Shown here one piece after another: positions 17,734 to 27,178 of a stretch of DNA of 64,000 bases. Source of the stretch: Clostridium acetobutylicum ATCC 824 (GTDB lineage: Bacteria > Bacillota > Clostridia > Clostridiales > Clostridiaceae); the NCBI RefSeq assembly GCF_000008765.1, contig NC_003030.1, forward strand, positions 2,080,001 to 2,144,000. The letters run 5' to 3'. The notes beneath the pieces are model-generated. The model was given only the letters and a program-made list of their open reading frames with translations. It was not told the DNA's origin and made no database searches. A program made the position numbers and the translations under genes. Every line of letters begins with the position of its first letter. The stretch's first letter is position 1.

Positions 17734-18591
17734 TTATTTCTTAAAAAACAAAAATATAATACCAAAAATCAAAAGACAAATATAGCCAAACTTTCTTTTA
17801 AGATTTTTTTCTTTAAATATAATTCCTCCAACTACAGCAGAAACAATTATAGATATTTTTCTAAGAGGCATAACTATTGAAATCTGACTTGAAGGTATAT
17901 TAAGTGCAGTAAAATATATCCTATCTGATACAATAAGTATTAAACTCATAAAAGGCACATAAAAATCAATCTTAATTTTGGATTTATCCTTTGAACTAAC
18001 CCTAAAATAAAGCATGGTCAGTCCATTAAACAAAAACATAAAGAAACAAAACCAAAATTGCATTTGACCTGCATTTATAGATTTAAGTGCTATTTTATCA
18101 ATAGTTGCACTTACGGCATTTAATACTGCTGCACTTATCATAAAATAAAAATACTTATTCTTAAATATATTTATAACTTCACTTGAGCCTACTCTTCCAA
18201 TAAAATAGTAAGAAATCAGCATAATTCCAATACCAATATACTGAAGCAAATATAACTTTTCATTTAATATAAATATACCAAATATTACAGAAAACATTGG
18301 ATTTAATGTATCAAATGGAGTTATTACACTTATAGGCAATTTCTTAATTGCTGAAAAACTAAGAGCCCAAGATATAAATACGATAAAGGTTTTTATCAAT
18401 ATTATTAATAGCTTATCTCCCTTTATATTAATTGCATTATGAAATTCAAAGGACACCAATAGAAAAGCAAAAAAAGAATAAAAAGCTAGTACCGTTAATA
18501 CTGAATTTTTTTCAAAAGCTTTTTTCTTTGTTATGTCCCAAAATCCCAATAAAATCCCTGATAAAATGACCATCCATATCCATGAATACAT
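17734..18591 (-). CDS. DMT-superfamily (EamA) transporter
   Basis: 285 residues with about ten membrane helices in two EamA-like halves (about 3-133 and 147-283). The first half has the typical TPFDTLNPMFSVIFGIFILNEKL helix pair with its conserved Pro and Glu. Such proteins export or import small metabolites; substrate cannot be assigned. ATG with AAAGGAGAAG upstream; appears monocistronic. Confidence 0.8.
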   Translation of the reverse strand: MYSWIWMVILSGILLGFWDITKKKAFEKNSVLTVLAFYSFFAFLLVSFEFHNAINIKGDKLLIILIKTFIVFISWALSFSAIKKLPISVITPFDTLNPMFSVIFGIFILNEKLYLLQYIGIGIMLISYYFIGRVGSSEVINIFKNKYFYFMISAAVLNAVSATIDKIALKSINAGQMQFWFCFFMFLFNGLTMLYFRVSSKDKSKIKIDFYVPFMSLILIVSDRIYFTALNIPSSQISIVMPLRKISIIVSAVVGGIIFKEKNLKRKFGYICLLIFGIIFLFFKK

Positions 18592-18756
18592 AAAACTTCT
18601 CCTTTATTATATAATAGTCTTTTCCTATGTTTAAATAATTTCCTCATATAGTATATATTTTTATTTAATTTGGGTCAATTTTTATGATAATCTAAAAGTT
18701 AAACTCCATCTTGTATATAACTCCCATTCCCATTTTGTAATTTATATTTGTCAAAT

Positions 18757-18792
18757 GAAAAAAGCAAGCTTAAATCTATTAAACTTGCTTTA
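18757..18792 (-). terminator. Intrinsic terminator after the lipoprotein gene
   Basis: Stem AAAGCAAG/CTTGCTTT (18761-18768 and 18784-18791) followed by T residues on the minus strand. Confidence 0.75.
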
Positions 18793-18802
18793 TCAAAACA
18801 TT

Positions 18803-19159
18803 CTATTTAATTTTCAGGGCATCTATAATTTTATTCTCCTGATCTTGTGTAATTACCTTTTCCTTTACTAATTTATCAAGTGCGGCCTTCGGTGTATTAC
18901 CTGTAGCTTTATTCACAGTACCCATAAGTGCATTTAATACTGAAGCTGATTGTTCCTTTGTTATTGTGCTATCCTTCTCTAGCTTCTTAAGATCAGCATC
19001 GTAGGTTTTCTTAATTTCATCTTTATTAGTAACTTTTTTTACTGAATTTTGATTGTTTGAAGTAGAATTATTACTGCTGCATCCAGAGAATGCAAACAGT
19101 GGAATAAATAAAGCTAGAATAATAGTAACAAATTTATTAATTATTTTATACTTTTTCAT
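18803..19159 (-). CDS. Small lipoprotein of unknown function
   Basis: 118 residues. Signal peptide of type II with lipobox-like AFSGC; Cys at about residue 27 would carry the lipid. The mature part has a short Asn/Ser-rich linker and two helical stretches, each with an I-T-x-(E/D)-Q motif (TITKEQSASVLNALM and VITQDQENKIIDAL), suggesting a duplicated helical unit. It would sit on the outer face of the membrane. Own terminator; no informative neighbours. Confidence 0.7.
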   Translation of the reverse strand: MKKYKIINKFVTIILALFIPLFAFSGCSSNNSTSNNQNSVKKVTNKDEIKKTYDADLKKLEKDSTITKEQSASVLNALMGTVNKATGNTPKAALDKLVKEKVITQDQENKIIDALKIK

Positions 19160-19268
19160 TTAAAGTCTTCCTTTCTACAAATTTTATACTATTATCCTCT
19201 ACTTTTTATACAAAAAATATACTTGTGTAAATACTTTTAGTAATAAATTTTATTATTAAAACATATTT

Positions 19269-19961
19269 TTACTTTGTTAATTTATGCATATAGTTATTAG
19301 CTCCCTCTGTTATTTTATCCGTTATGCTAAATTTCTTTCCAGCCTCATGTCCTCTAAGGTAAATATCGTTATGCCCATTATATTTAGCGCTTACTTTAAG
19401 TCTTCCATTAAATTTTATTTTTTTATGAGCCTCTACCACTTCTTTATCTTTTAATAAAACAAGTCCCCACTCAGTATTAGCTCTCTTTTGTTCTTCAAAT
19501 TTTTCTAAAAGCCCTTTTATGAATCCAAGGGCATAATCATTTTCAATGCCTTTAGTACTGTATCCTTGTTTTGAATATTTATATTTTAATCTTTTAACTA
19601 TACTATTTATACTGTCTATTGCATAGTTTAAAACTATATTGCATACAACGATATCCTCTTCCTTTCCAAGAAATGCTATAATATTGGTTCTTTTTCTTTT
19701 GTAGTAGTGATAACATCCAAAATTATCCGCTATAATCTTTGCAAGGTATGCCTTCCATCTAGCTTTAGTAAATGATATGTTACTAACCTTTTCCTTTACT
19801 TCTTCATTATAAATTTCATGCTCTTTTACTTCCTTCATTGACAGTTTGTATTTTAAAAGAAGCTCTTGAACCTTAAGCATGGCAATCTTTGCTTCATTTT
19901 CATTGCTGCTCTCACTTAAGCTAAGAAGCTTTTGTATTTTCTCGATTATTTTAGTATCCAT
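19269..19961 (-). CDS. DUF2786-domain protein
   Basis: 230 residues. The N-terminal 40 residues (IQKLLSLSESSNENEAKIAM followed by a Q-E-L-L-L-K-Y helix) are the DUF2786 signature, found in proteins of phages, elements and clostridia with unknown function. The rest is alpha-helical with a basic patch YYKRKRTN. ATG with AGGAGG upstream, preceded by a terminator-like hairpin. Confidence 0.75.
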   Translation of the reverse strand: MDTKIIEKIQKLLSLSESSNENEAKIAMLKVQELLLKYKLSMKEVKEHEIYNEEVKEKVSNISFTKARWKAYLAKIIADNFGCYHYYKRKRTNIIAFLGKEEDIVVCNIVLNYAIDSINSIVKRLKYKYSKQGYSTKGIENDYALGFIKGLLEKFEEQKRANTEWGLVLLKDKEVVEAHKKIKFNGRLKVSAKYNGHNDIYLRGHEAGKKFSITDKITEGANNYMHKLTK

Positions 19962-19979
19962 GTTGTTCCTCCTATAAGA

Positions 19980-20020
19980 AAAGGCAGCTGCTTAAAATAT
20001 TTTTAGAAGCAACTACCTTT
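19980..20020 (-). terminator. Terminator-like hairpin in front of the DUF2786 gene
   Basis: Two 14-base arms (19980-19993 and 20007-20020) pair at 12 positions; on the minus strand the stem is followed by TTTTC and then directly by the AGGAGG box. Either a leader attenuator or the leftover terminator of a lost upstream gene. Confidence 0.45.
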
Positions 20021-20204
20021 ATAATCTTAACTTAAGTCAATCTACTATTCCTACGCCGTAAAATTCACCCATTGTTAATTATCTTCTTAATTCGTATTCT
20101 TAACTAATCACTATTCTACCATACTTTTCATCATTTAGGTTATATGCTTAATTAACCTGAATCTTCTATCTCTCATAATAAGAAAAATCAAAGGCAATAT
20201 AATA

Positions 20205-20267
20205 TTATTCACTTTTCTCAATATTTCCATTCAAGGGATTAATAGAATATCTTCTAGCATAGGCTAC
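20205..20267 (-). repeat. Fragment repeated from the toxin/immunity region at 58.65 kb
   Basis: About 55 bases are nearly identical to 58651-58706. On the minus strand both encode a peptide of the form YARRY-x-INPLNGNIEK. Here it is an isolated scrap next to a dead insertion element, so an immunity-type gene was once copied or moved to this place. Confidence 0.7.
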
Positions 20268-20715
20268 TTGAACTCGCTAATACTAAAATTCATCCACGAA
20301 ATCCCACAGTTCAAGTAAAAGTTAATATATTACATCGTTGCTTTGAATTTGGAAAAAGTATAAAATCAGTATCAGAATATATTGTTTATACTAGGCCTAG
20401 CATTTATACTTGGATAAAAAAATATCTTTTGAAAGGTACAATTGCATTGATTAATAATAAAAATATCCAACCACAAACATTAGAAGAAGGTTCAGCTCAA
20501 TCCAACACTAAAATTGAAGAATTAGAAGCTCAAATAATTTATATGTAGCTTGAAATAAATATTTTAAAGGAAACAATAAATGTATTAAAAAAGACTCAGG
20601 CATCTACCAAACAGCTCACAAAAATCGAGAGAAGGTAGTGATATTCTATGCCCTAAAGAATAAGTATTCACTGCCAGTATTGCTTAATAAACTAACCCTT
20701 GCAACAAATTGTTAA
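20268..20715 (+). pseudogene. IS3-type transposase remnant (orfA with stop, start of orfB)
   Basis: The plus strand encodes a helix-turn-helix-like orfA piece (HPRNPTVQVKVN, then SVSEYIVYTRPSIYTWIKKY) typical of IS3-family orfA, interrupted by an in-frame TAG at 20546-20548 within the coiled-coil part (ELEAQIIYM, stop, LEINILKETINVLKK). A shifted frame gives the beginning of an orfB-like sequence (ALKNKYSLPVLLNKL) that stops at 20715. No inverted ends found. The remainder of the gene-free stretch 20024-20774 shows nothing else. Confidence 0.7.
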
Positions 20716-20774
20716 AACTATATAACCTCATGTTCTATTCTTAACTATACACATATGTTTTAAAATATTTATTA

Positions 20775-21842
20775 CTAATCAACTGGTGCCTTTCCCTTAA
20801 TTATTCGTTCTGCTTCCTCTTTAGTAAGATTATAATTTAAAAATTCTTTGTAAAATTTAATAGTTTCGTTAGTAATGTCTAAATCAGAAAATTTATTAGG
20901 ATATAGTGTTTTTGCAGCCCATTGTATTTGCAGTGCTTCCTCAGCACCATATCTATCCCACATAAAAGCTCCATTAGGATTATGAATTATTTTATTATTT
21001 TTAACAGCATTTATATTCTTCCATGCACTAGAATTAAAAAACGCACCTTCATCTTTAACATCAGCGCCCAGTATTATAACATCAGGATTCCATTTTAATA
21101 TTTGCTCCATAGAAACCTCTTTCATATTTCCTTTTACTTCTGATGCTACATTAATTCCACCAGCAACCTTAATCCAAGAATCAATAATAGTATTAGATCC
21201 ATCTACTGTTAACGGTGCGATGTTTTGTATATGTAAAACTTTCAATTTCTGATTCTCCGGTATTTGTAAAGTAACCTTTGATACGGTATTTATCTTATTA
21301 TCTAAATATTTATTGTATTTATCTGCTTTTTTCTCTGACTTACTTCCAAGAATTTTTCCAGTAAGTTTGAAACAACTTTTTAATTCATCAAAATTAGTGA
21401 AATTCAATTTTACTACACTGATACCAACTTTTTTTATTTTATTATCAAAATTATAACTAGTAGGTAAAAAGACAATATCTGGTTTTGTTTTAATAAGTGA
21501 CTCCATATTCACATCTGTTTTTGTAAAAACAGTTTCAGACTCATTCATCTGCGGGTTTACTTTATATAACCATGGCTCCTGTTTGCGAGTAAGTATAGTT
21601 GAAACAACATTATTTCCATATCCAAGCATGCATAACACTTCATTATGTGCAGGCCAACCATCACCTATTCTTTTACTATTTTTTGGTACTTGCGTTTTTT
21701 CTCCTGACATATCTGTTACTGTCATCTTAGTTGATTCTTTCTTCTCTATTGCTCTATTAGAATTAGAACATCCTGAAAATACTGTAGTAACCATAGCTAT
21801 CGTCATTGCAATTACTGTTGTTTTTTTTATTATTTTTATCAC
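20775..21842 (-). CDS. Metal-type ABC transporter substrate-binding lipoprotein (MolA/BtuF-like)
   Basis: 355 residues. Lipoprotein signal with lipobox VFSGC near residue 25; class III periplasmic-binding fold (TVTDMSGEKTQVPKN, KPDIVFLPTSY, WNPDVIILGAD). The family binds ferric chelates, cobalamin or, in MolABC of Haemophilus, molybdate and tungstate. Because the operon upstream encodes pterin-cofactor synthesis and a tungsten-type AOR, oxyanion uptake is my preferred reading over iron. GTG start at 21842 with GGGAGGG upstream. Last gene of the large minus-strand cluster; no terminator seen. Confidence 0.75.
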   Translation of the reverse strand: MIKIIKKTTVIAMTIAMVTTVFSGCSNSNRAIEKKESTKMTVTDMSGEKTQVPKNSKRIGDGWPAHNEVLCMLGYGNNVVSTILTRKQEPWLYKVNPQMNESETVFTKTDVNMESLIKTKPDIVFLPTSYNFDNKIKKVGISVVKLNFTNFDELKSCFKLTGKILGSKSEKKADKYNKYLDNKINTVSKVTLQIPENQKLKVLHIQNIAPLTVDGSNTIIDSWIKVAGGINVASEVKGNMKEVSMEQILKWNPDVIILGADVKDEGAFFNSSAWKNINAVKNNKIIHNPNGAFMWDRYGAEEALQIQWAAKTLYPNKFSDLDITNETIKFYKEFLNYNLTKEEAERIIKGKAPVD

Positions 21843-21844
21843 TT

Positions 21845-22645
21845 TTAATCACCCTCCCTTATATTACTTAATAATGGTATACATGATTTAATTACATTAC
21901 CATATTGATCTTTTACACTTATAATTTTTACATCTATGCCGTACATAGATTTAAGATTTTCTTCTGTTATAACTTCATCCATTGAGCCTATTTTAAATAT
22001 TCTCCCTCTTTCAATTAATGCTACTTTGGCTGAACACAAAAAAGCATGATCAGGAAAATGCGAAGTCATTATTATCCCAATTCCTCTAGCAGCTAGTTTA
22101 TTAATTTGCTCTAGCACCTTTACCTGATTTCCAAAATCAAGATTAGATGTAGGCTCATCTAATATCATTATCTGTGATTGTTGTGCCAATGCTCTAGCTA
22201 TTAACACCATTTGTCTTTCTCCACCACTAATTTCTGTATAAGTTTTTTCTTTTAGATACCCTATACCTAATACATCAATTGATTCACTAGCAATTTGCCT
22301 ATCCTTTTGAGATGGTGTTAAAAAAGCACCCATATGAACTGTTCTACCCATTAATACTACATCATAAACTGTATATGGAAATGGTAGAGTATGTGCTTGG
22401 GGAACATAACTTATAGCTTTAGATAATTGCTTTTGTGATAGTTTTTTTAAATCTTGTCCATCTAGTAATATCTCTCCGTCCTGTATTTTTAAAAAACCGA
22501 GTATAGTTTTAAACAAAGTGGTTTTTCCCACTCCGTTAGGTCCAAGAATACATAATATTTCTCCTGATCTTACATGCATTGTTATATTGTCTATTATGAT
22601 TTTATTATTATAGCCACATGCTAAATTTTTCAATTTCAAATTCAT
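21845..22645 (-). CDS. ABC transporter ATP-binding protein (FecE/MolC-like)
   Basis: 266 residues from the ATG at 22645, which overlaps the permease stop as ATGA and has GGAGG upstream. Walker A GPNGVGKTTL, signature SGGERQ, Walker B IMILDEP, and the FPYTVYDVVLMGR stretch typical of FecE/BtuD-type importers. Energises the BtuC-like permease encoded just before. Substrate as for the binding protein: probably molybdate/tungstate, possibly a siderophore. Confidence 0.85.
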   Translation of the reverse strand: MNLKLKNLACGYNNKIIIDNITMHVRSGEILCILGPNGVGKTTLFKTILGFLKIQDGEILLDGQDLKKLSQKQLSKAISYVPQAHTLPFPYTVYDVVLMGRTVHMGAFLTPSQKDRQIASESIDVLGIGYLKEKTYTEISGGERQMVLIARALAQQSQIMILDEPTSNLDFGNQVKVLEQINKLAARGIGIIMTSHFPDHAFLCSAKVALIERGRIFKIGSMDEVITEENLKSMYGIDVKIISVKDQYGNVIKSCIPLLSNIREGD

Positions 22646-23703
22646 ACAAGATTTTTCCTCCTTATTATTAAGTAAATAAATAGAGGAGCTCCTATTAGCG
22701 ATGTTATAATTCCTAAAGGTATTTCTGTTACAAATATGTTCCTTGCAATATCGTCTACTATTAAAAGGAATGTACTGCCTATAATGAGACATGTGGGTAA
22801 CAAATGTTTATGATTAGGCCCCGCAATCATTCTAGAAATGTGAGGAATAATTAGTCCAATCCAACCAATTATACCGCTAAACGAAACCGCTACTGCTGTC
22901 AAAATTGTAGAACAAATTATAACAACTGCTCTTGTTCTATGCACATTTATTCCCAGTGCACTTGCTTCTTCATCTCCAAACGAAAGAACATTTAATCTCC
23001 AACGTAACAACATAAGAAGAATTATCGGAATTAATATAACGATAAGCATAATTTTTATATCATCTAAACTAATAGTAGTTAACCCACCTAATAACCAAAA
23101 TGTTATTGCTGGAAGCTTGTTATCTGCATCGGCTGAATATTTTACCAAAGAAATAAATGCTGAAAAAAAATTTGAAACTACCATACCTACCAAAATCAAT
23201 ACCGCTGTAGAACTACTTTTATAACCTATAAATTTATTTATTATGTACGTTAAAGTTACCGCAATTATCCCAAAAACAAATGAAGAAAGCTGCACTTCTA
23301 AACTATTAAATGATAATAAAATTGCTATTGCTGAACCAAAAGCTGCTCCTGATGAAGCACCTAATATATCAGGTGATACCATAGGATTTTTAAATATCCC
23401 CTGATAAGCTGCTCCTGATATTGAAAGTGCAGCTCCAATTAACATAGCTCCTATAATTCTTGGAAGCCTTACCTCAAATAGTATGCTATCTGCACTAGAA
23501 ATACTTCCATCGGAAATAGAAAATATCTTTGAATAAATAATATGTAAAAATTGTTTAATGGAAATTGAATATCTACCTACTGATATTGAAATAAGGAATG
23601 TAATGATTAATATACTTAACAAAATTAGCATTCTACCAATTTTGATTTTTTTTTTACCGGGTATAATATTATTGTCTTCACATGACTTTTTTATATAGTC
23701 CAT
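22642..23703 (-). CDS. ABC transporter permease (FecCD/MolB-like)
   Basis: 353 residues, about ten membrane helices. Family motifs are plain: RLPRIIGAMLIGAALSISGA near residue 75, DILGASSGAAFG, and SFSGIIGWIGLIIPHISRM with GLIIPH forming the coupling loop. Forms the channel of a type II importer with the ATPase and lipoprotein. ATG with GGAGG upstream. Confidence 0.88.
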   Translation of the reverse strand: MDYIKKSCEDNNIIPGKKKIKIGRMLILLSILIITFLISISVGRYSISIKQFLHIIYSKIFSISDGSISSADSILFEVRLPRIIGAMLIGAALSISGAAYQGIFKNPMVSPDILGASSGAAFGSAIAILLSFNSLEVQLSSFVFGIIAVTLTYIINKFIGYKSSSTAVLILVGMVVSNFFSAFISLVKYSADADNKLPAITFWLLGGLTTISLDDIKIMLIVILIPIILLMLLRWRLNVLSFGDEEASALGINVHRTRAVVIICSTILTAVAVSFSGIIGWIGLIIPHISRMIAGPNHKHLLPTCLIIGSTFLLIVDDIARNIFVTEIPLGIITSLIGAPLFIYLIIRRKNLV

Positions 23704-23752
23704 TAAAAATATCCTCCTTCCTTAGTTAAATTAGTAATCTTGCTTTAACTAT

Positions 23753-24190
23753 CTACCTATAAATAATTTTTATTGTATCCCCGGTTTTTATTTTTCCTTC
23801 TTGTAATACTTTTGCAAATATGCCTTCTTTGGGCATGATACAATCACCCAATTTTTTTCTTATCTCACATCCAAAGTGACATTCCTTTCCAACTTGTGTA
23901 ACTTCAAAAACTACATCTCCAATCTCGATTCTTATTCCAATTGGGAGCTTGTACAAGCATACACCTTCAGTAGTAATATTTTCAGCAAACTTTCCAGGGC
24001 CCAAACCTATTTCCTTATTTCCTACCTTTTCTATACTCTCAACTGCAAGAAAGCTTACCTGCCTATTCCAATCGCCTGCATGAGCATCTCCATCAAGCCC
24101 ATGATTTATTTTAAAAAATCCTTCTTCTATAGGCTGCTTTATTGTCCCCTTTTTCTTACTAATATTTACAGACACTACTTTAGCCATCAT
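23753..24190 (-). CDS. MOSC-domain protein
   Basis: 145 residues, a single MOSC domain. GLDGDAHAGDWNRQVS, the GPGKFAENITTEG stretch and the cysteine in GKECHFGCEI are diagnostic. Small clostridial MOSC proteins are thought to handle sulfur for Mo/W cofactors or enzyme activation. Its start overlaps the stop of moaC by four bases, so it belongs to the cofactor operon. Confidence 0.88.
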   Translation of the reverse strand: MMAKVVSVNISKKKGTIKQPIEEGFFKINHGLDGDAHAGDWNRQVSFLAVESIEKVGNKEIGLGPGKFAENITTEGVCLYKLPIGIRIEIGDVVFEVTQVGKECHFGCEIRKKLGDCIMPKEGIFAKVLQEGKIKTGDTIKIIYR

Positions 24191-24672
24191 AAACCAACCC
24201 TTTCAAAATCTCCAGATTTACCACCACTTTTTTTAACTAACATAATATCACTTATAACCATCTCTCTATCAATTGCCTTACACATATCATAAATAGTAAG
24301 TGCTGCAGCTGATACTGCTGTAAGTGCTTCCATTTCAATTCCTGTCTTACCAACTGTTTTTGTCATTGCAACTATTTCAATTTCACTATTTTCAAAATCA
24401 AACTTAAAATTAATATCACAATTTGATATTAATATATTGTGACACATTGGTATTATTTGGGAAGTACTTTTAGCACCCATTATTCCACCTACTTGAGCTA
24501 CAGCTAATACATCACCCTTTGAAATAGTTCCCTCTTTTATTCTTTCAAGTGTGTCTTTTTCCATGGAGATTTTTCCACTAGCTATGGCTTGTCTTATTGT
24601 ATTGTCCTTTTCACTTACATCCACCATTCTAGCTCTTCCTTCTTCATTTATGTGCGTAAATACTTCGCTCAT
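24187..24672 (-). CDS. moaC: MoaC, cyclic pyranopterin monophosphate synthase
   Basis: 161 residues from the ATG at 24672 with AGGAGTG upstream. FTHINEEGRARMVDVSEK at the N-terminus, PMCHNI, KTVGKTGIEMEALTAVS and KSGGKSGDF near the end are the active-site motifs of MoaC. Together with MoaA it turns GTP into cyclic pyranopterin monophosphate, the first step of Mo/W cofactor synthesis. It begins 10 bases after the moaA stop. Confidence 0.95.
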   Translation of the reverse strand: MSEVFTHINEEGRARMVDVSEKDNTIRQAIASGKISMEKDTLERIKEGTISKGDVLAVAQVGGIMGAKSTSQIIPMCHNILISNCDINFKFDFENSEIEIVAMTKTVGKTGIEMEALTAVSAAALTIYDMCKAIDREMVISDIMLVKKSGGKSGDFERVGL

Positions 24673-24682
24673 AATTTCACTC

Positions 24683-25639
24683 CTATCCACCAATTTGGTA
24701 CATCATTTTTTTGCTTCTGCTAATATTTTCTTCATTTATATGGTGCTGAAAGGTCTTGTTAAAAATTATAGTTTTTAATTTCTCCACAAGAACATCTTCA
24801 TTATTTAAATAAGGCTTCAAATCTATTTCTTGATTAGAATGCAAACATGGTTTTATAGTCCCCATAGATGTAAGTCTTATTTTATTACATGTTGAGCAAA
24901 ATTTACAACTTATAGGTGTTATGTATCCAATTCTTCCTTTTCCACCTTTTATCTTATACATATTAGCAGTACTATTTTGAAGACTTTCTATAGGAATTAA
25001 ATCTGAACGAGACATAAGTAATTCCTTTATATTCACTCTACCTTTTTCATAAATTTTTGCTCCTTCACCTATAGGCATTAGTTCAATAAACCTTATTTCT
25101 ACAGGCATTTCTCTAGATAAATTTACAAAATCATTAACTTCTAAATCGTTAATTCCCTTTATTAATACAGTATTTATTTTTACAGGTTTCAAATTAAGCT
25201 TCAAACATGTATCAATTCCATCTATAACTTTAGTTATTTGATTAAAGTTAGTTATTTTTGTGAATGTATCACTTTTCAAAGTATCAAGACTTATATTTAC
25301 TCGTTTTAATCCTGCTTTCTTTAAATCTTTTGCCATCTGTGGAAGTAAAATACCATTTGTTGTTATGGCAATGTCATTAATTTGAGGTAATTTTGAGGTT
25401 TCATATATAATTTTACTTATCTCTTCATTAAGTAGTGGCTCTCCTCCTGTATACCTTACCTTATTTATTCCTACTGAAACAGCTGCTCTAAGTAATTTAA
25501 AAATATCTGAGCAACTAATCTTATTGTTTTCCTGTATGTAACCTTTCATTTTAGGCATACAATAAATGCACCTTAAATTACATCTGTCTGTTACTGAAAT
25601 TCTTAAATAGTCAATATTTCTGCCATGCTTATCTATCAT
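24683..25639 (-). CDS. moaA: MoaA, GTP 3',8-cyclase (radical SAM)
   Basis: 318 residues. Radical SAM cysteines in CNLRCIYC (20, 24, 27); C-terminal second cluster cysteines in CKFCSTCNK and KPCL; the chain ends in Gly-Gly, which is required for activity in this family. TGGEP lies near residue 65. It starts cofactor synthesis with MoaC. No moaD or moaE is present in the window, so the dithiolene step must be encoded elsewhere. Confidence 0.95.
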   Translation of the reverse strand: MIDKHGRNIDYLRISVTDRCNLRCIYCMPKMKGYIQENNKISCSDIFKLLRAAVSVGINKVRYTGGEPLLNEEISKIIYETSKLPQINDIAITTNGILLPQMAKDLKKAGLKRVNISLDTLKSDTFTKITNFNQITKVIDGIDTCLKLNLKPVKINTVLIKGINDLEVNDFVNLSREMPVEIRFIELMPIGEGAKIYEKGRVNIKELLMSRSDLIPIESLQNSTANMYKIKGGKGRIGYITPISCKFCSTCNKIRLTSMGTIKPCLHSNQEIDLKPYLNNEDVLVEKLKTIIFNKTFQHHINEENISRSKKMMYQIGG

Positions 25640-25693
25640 AATTTTCTCCCACCAATTACTTTTATATGTTATAGTAAAAGTTATCTCATAAAA

Positions 25694-26502
25694 TCAATGT
25701 CCAAGTCCATTATTTATATGTATAATATGTTCCATTGTTTTTAATAATATTTCCATGTACTCAATAACTGCTTTTTTACTTCCTGGAATTGTATAAATTA
25801 AAGTGCTGCCATTAATACCTGCTATTGAACGACTTAACAATGCATGTGGATTCTCTTCTCCAAATTTTACTCTTATATACTCCATTAAACCTGGTATCTT
25901 CTTTTCACAAAAAGCATTAACAACCTCATAAGTTATATCTCTTGCACTAACTCCTGTACCCCCAATCGTAAAAATACCATCGTATCCTTCTTTAATGTCA
26001 TTTTGTATCTCATTTTTTAGTTGTTCTCCACTTTGAGGAATAGACTTATAATCAATATGTAGTTTATATGTAGTTGCACAAAAATGCATATTTAATATTT
26101 CCTTCATTTTCTGAGCACTAACGTCTGCATTTCTACTATAAAACACATCATCATTTATGGAAATTATTTTAAAATTAAGGATTCTAGACATATGCCTCAC
26201 CTTAAACCCCAGCTTAATTACATCTGAAGACTCCAGCTCTACTACAACTTCATTACATTTATCTTCTATCCTTGTAATATTCATTTCAGTTTTTCCAATA
26301 ATAAGCTTATCCAATAAATTAATATTATTTTTATCTATTCCAACTATAAATAAACTTTCAAAAAAAACTTCTACTTCAAAAGGCTTTTTTTTATCTGGTT
26401 AATTACCTTAAGAGTTTTATAATCTTTATTTCTCTCAGGCATAAAATTGTCTATTGCTAAAACAGTTCCCTCATATGCTGTATTATCATTATATTTAAGC
26501 AT
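25694..26502 (-). pseudogene. Mog/MoaB-like gene interrupted by a frameshift in an A8 run
   Basis: A first frame starts at an ATG at 26502 with GAGGAG upstream, and after 43 codons runs into a TAG just past a run of eight T on the plus strand (26385-26392; A8 in the mRNA). One more A, or a -1 ribosomal slip on A-AAA-AAG, joins it without gap to the 206-residue frame that ends at 25694 and contains a MogA/MoaB domain (TIGGTGVSARDIT, IAGINGS, TIPGSKKAV). The fused product would have about 269 residues: a 90-residue unknown N-terminal part plus the pterin-binding domain. It could be a real mutation, slippage control or a sequencing error. Confidence 0.75.
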
Positions 26503-26548
26503 TATGAATCTTCTCCTCTTTAAAATCTTTAAATTATAAAACTTCCGA

Positions 26549-27142
26549 TTAGCTTTCTCTGATTTTCACTTCTATGTTATTTACTCTTCTAAATACATCT
26601 ACTTTTTTTACTATTTCGCTAATGTTATTTTCAAAATCATACTTTACAATATAATCAGCATAATCAATTACTTCTCTTGCTGATTTTTTAATAGCACTCA
26701 CACCTTCTCTATTAACCATTATAAACCCACCAGGTCTAACCACATGACGAATGCTATTTGATTCACATATTACTAAGGTATTCTTTGGCAATTGCGTAAT
26801 AAAATATTTTATAGCTTCATAGCTATAACTTTTCAAGGTTTTAAGCCAAAACACCCTATCCGCACCTGCTTTTAATAAACATGCCGTATCCTTATTTGTG
26901 TTAGAATTCACTTCTTCAAGTAATTGAAAATTGCCTTTTAAACTAGAGCAAACACCACAGCCTTCTCCTCCTCTAGGGCATTTACCATTTTTCTCTCTTA
27001 TGGTTGTAACCTTTAACCCTATAACACAAAAATTATCTTTAAATTTTTTTATTATTGCAGTAGCAAGAGTAGTTTTCCCCATATTACGTCCTGTTGCACC
27101 GATTAACAGCATTTGTGGAATTTCTATGCACTCATTTTTCAT
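26549..27142 (-). CDS. MobB-like P-loop protein of the cofactor operon
   Basis: 197 residues. Walker A GATGRNMGKTTLA near residue 14. A cysteine-rich stretch CPRGGEGCGVCSS (about 56-68) might bind metal. The fold resembles MobB, the GTP-binding helper of molybdopterin dinucleotide formation, but MobA is absent and AOR enzymes do not use a dinucleotide, so its exact job is unclear. Situated between a glycosyltransferase and the Mog-like gene. Confidence 0.6.
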   Translation of the reverse strand: MKNECIEIPQMLLIGATGRNMGKTTLATAIIKKFKDNFCVIGLKVTTIREKNGKCPRGGEGCGVCSSLKGNFQLLEEVNSNTNKDTACLLKAGADRVFWLKTLKSYSYEAIKYFITQLPKNTLVICESNSIRHVVRPGGFIMVNREGVSAIKKSAREVIDYADYIVKYDFENNISEIVKKVDVFRRVNNIEVKIRES

Positions 27143-27178
27143 TATTTATCCCCTCATAATATATCTTTTAAGTACTGA

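Noticed and set aside
22646..22792. Extended start of the importer ATPase
   Set aside because: The first 49 residues overlap the permease gene in another frame and are not ABC-like; the ATG at 22645 with ATGA overlap is better.
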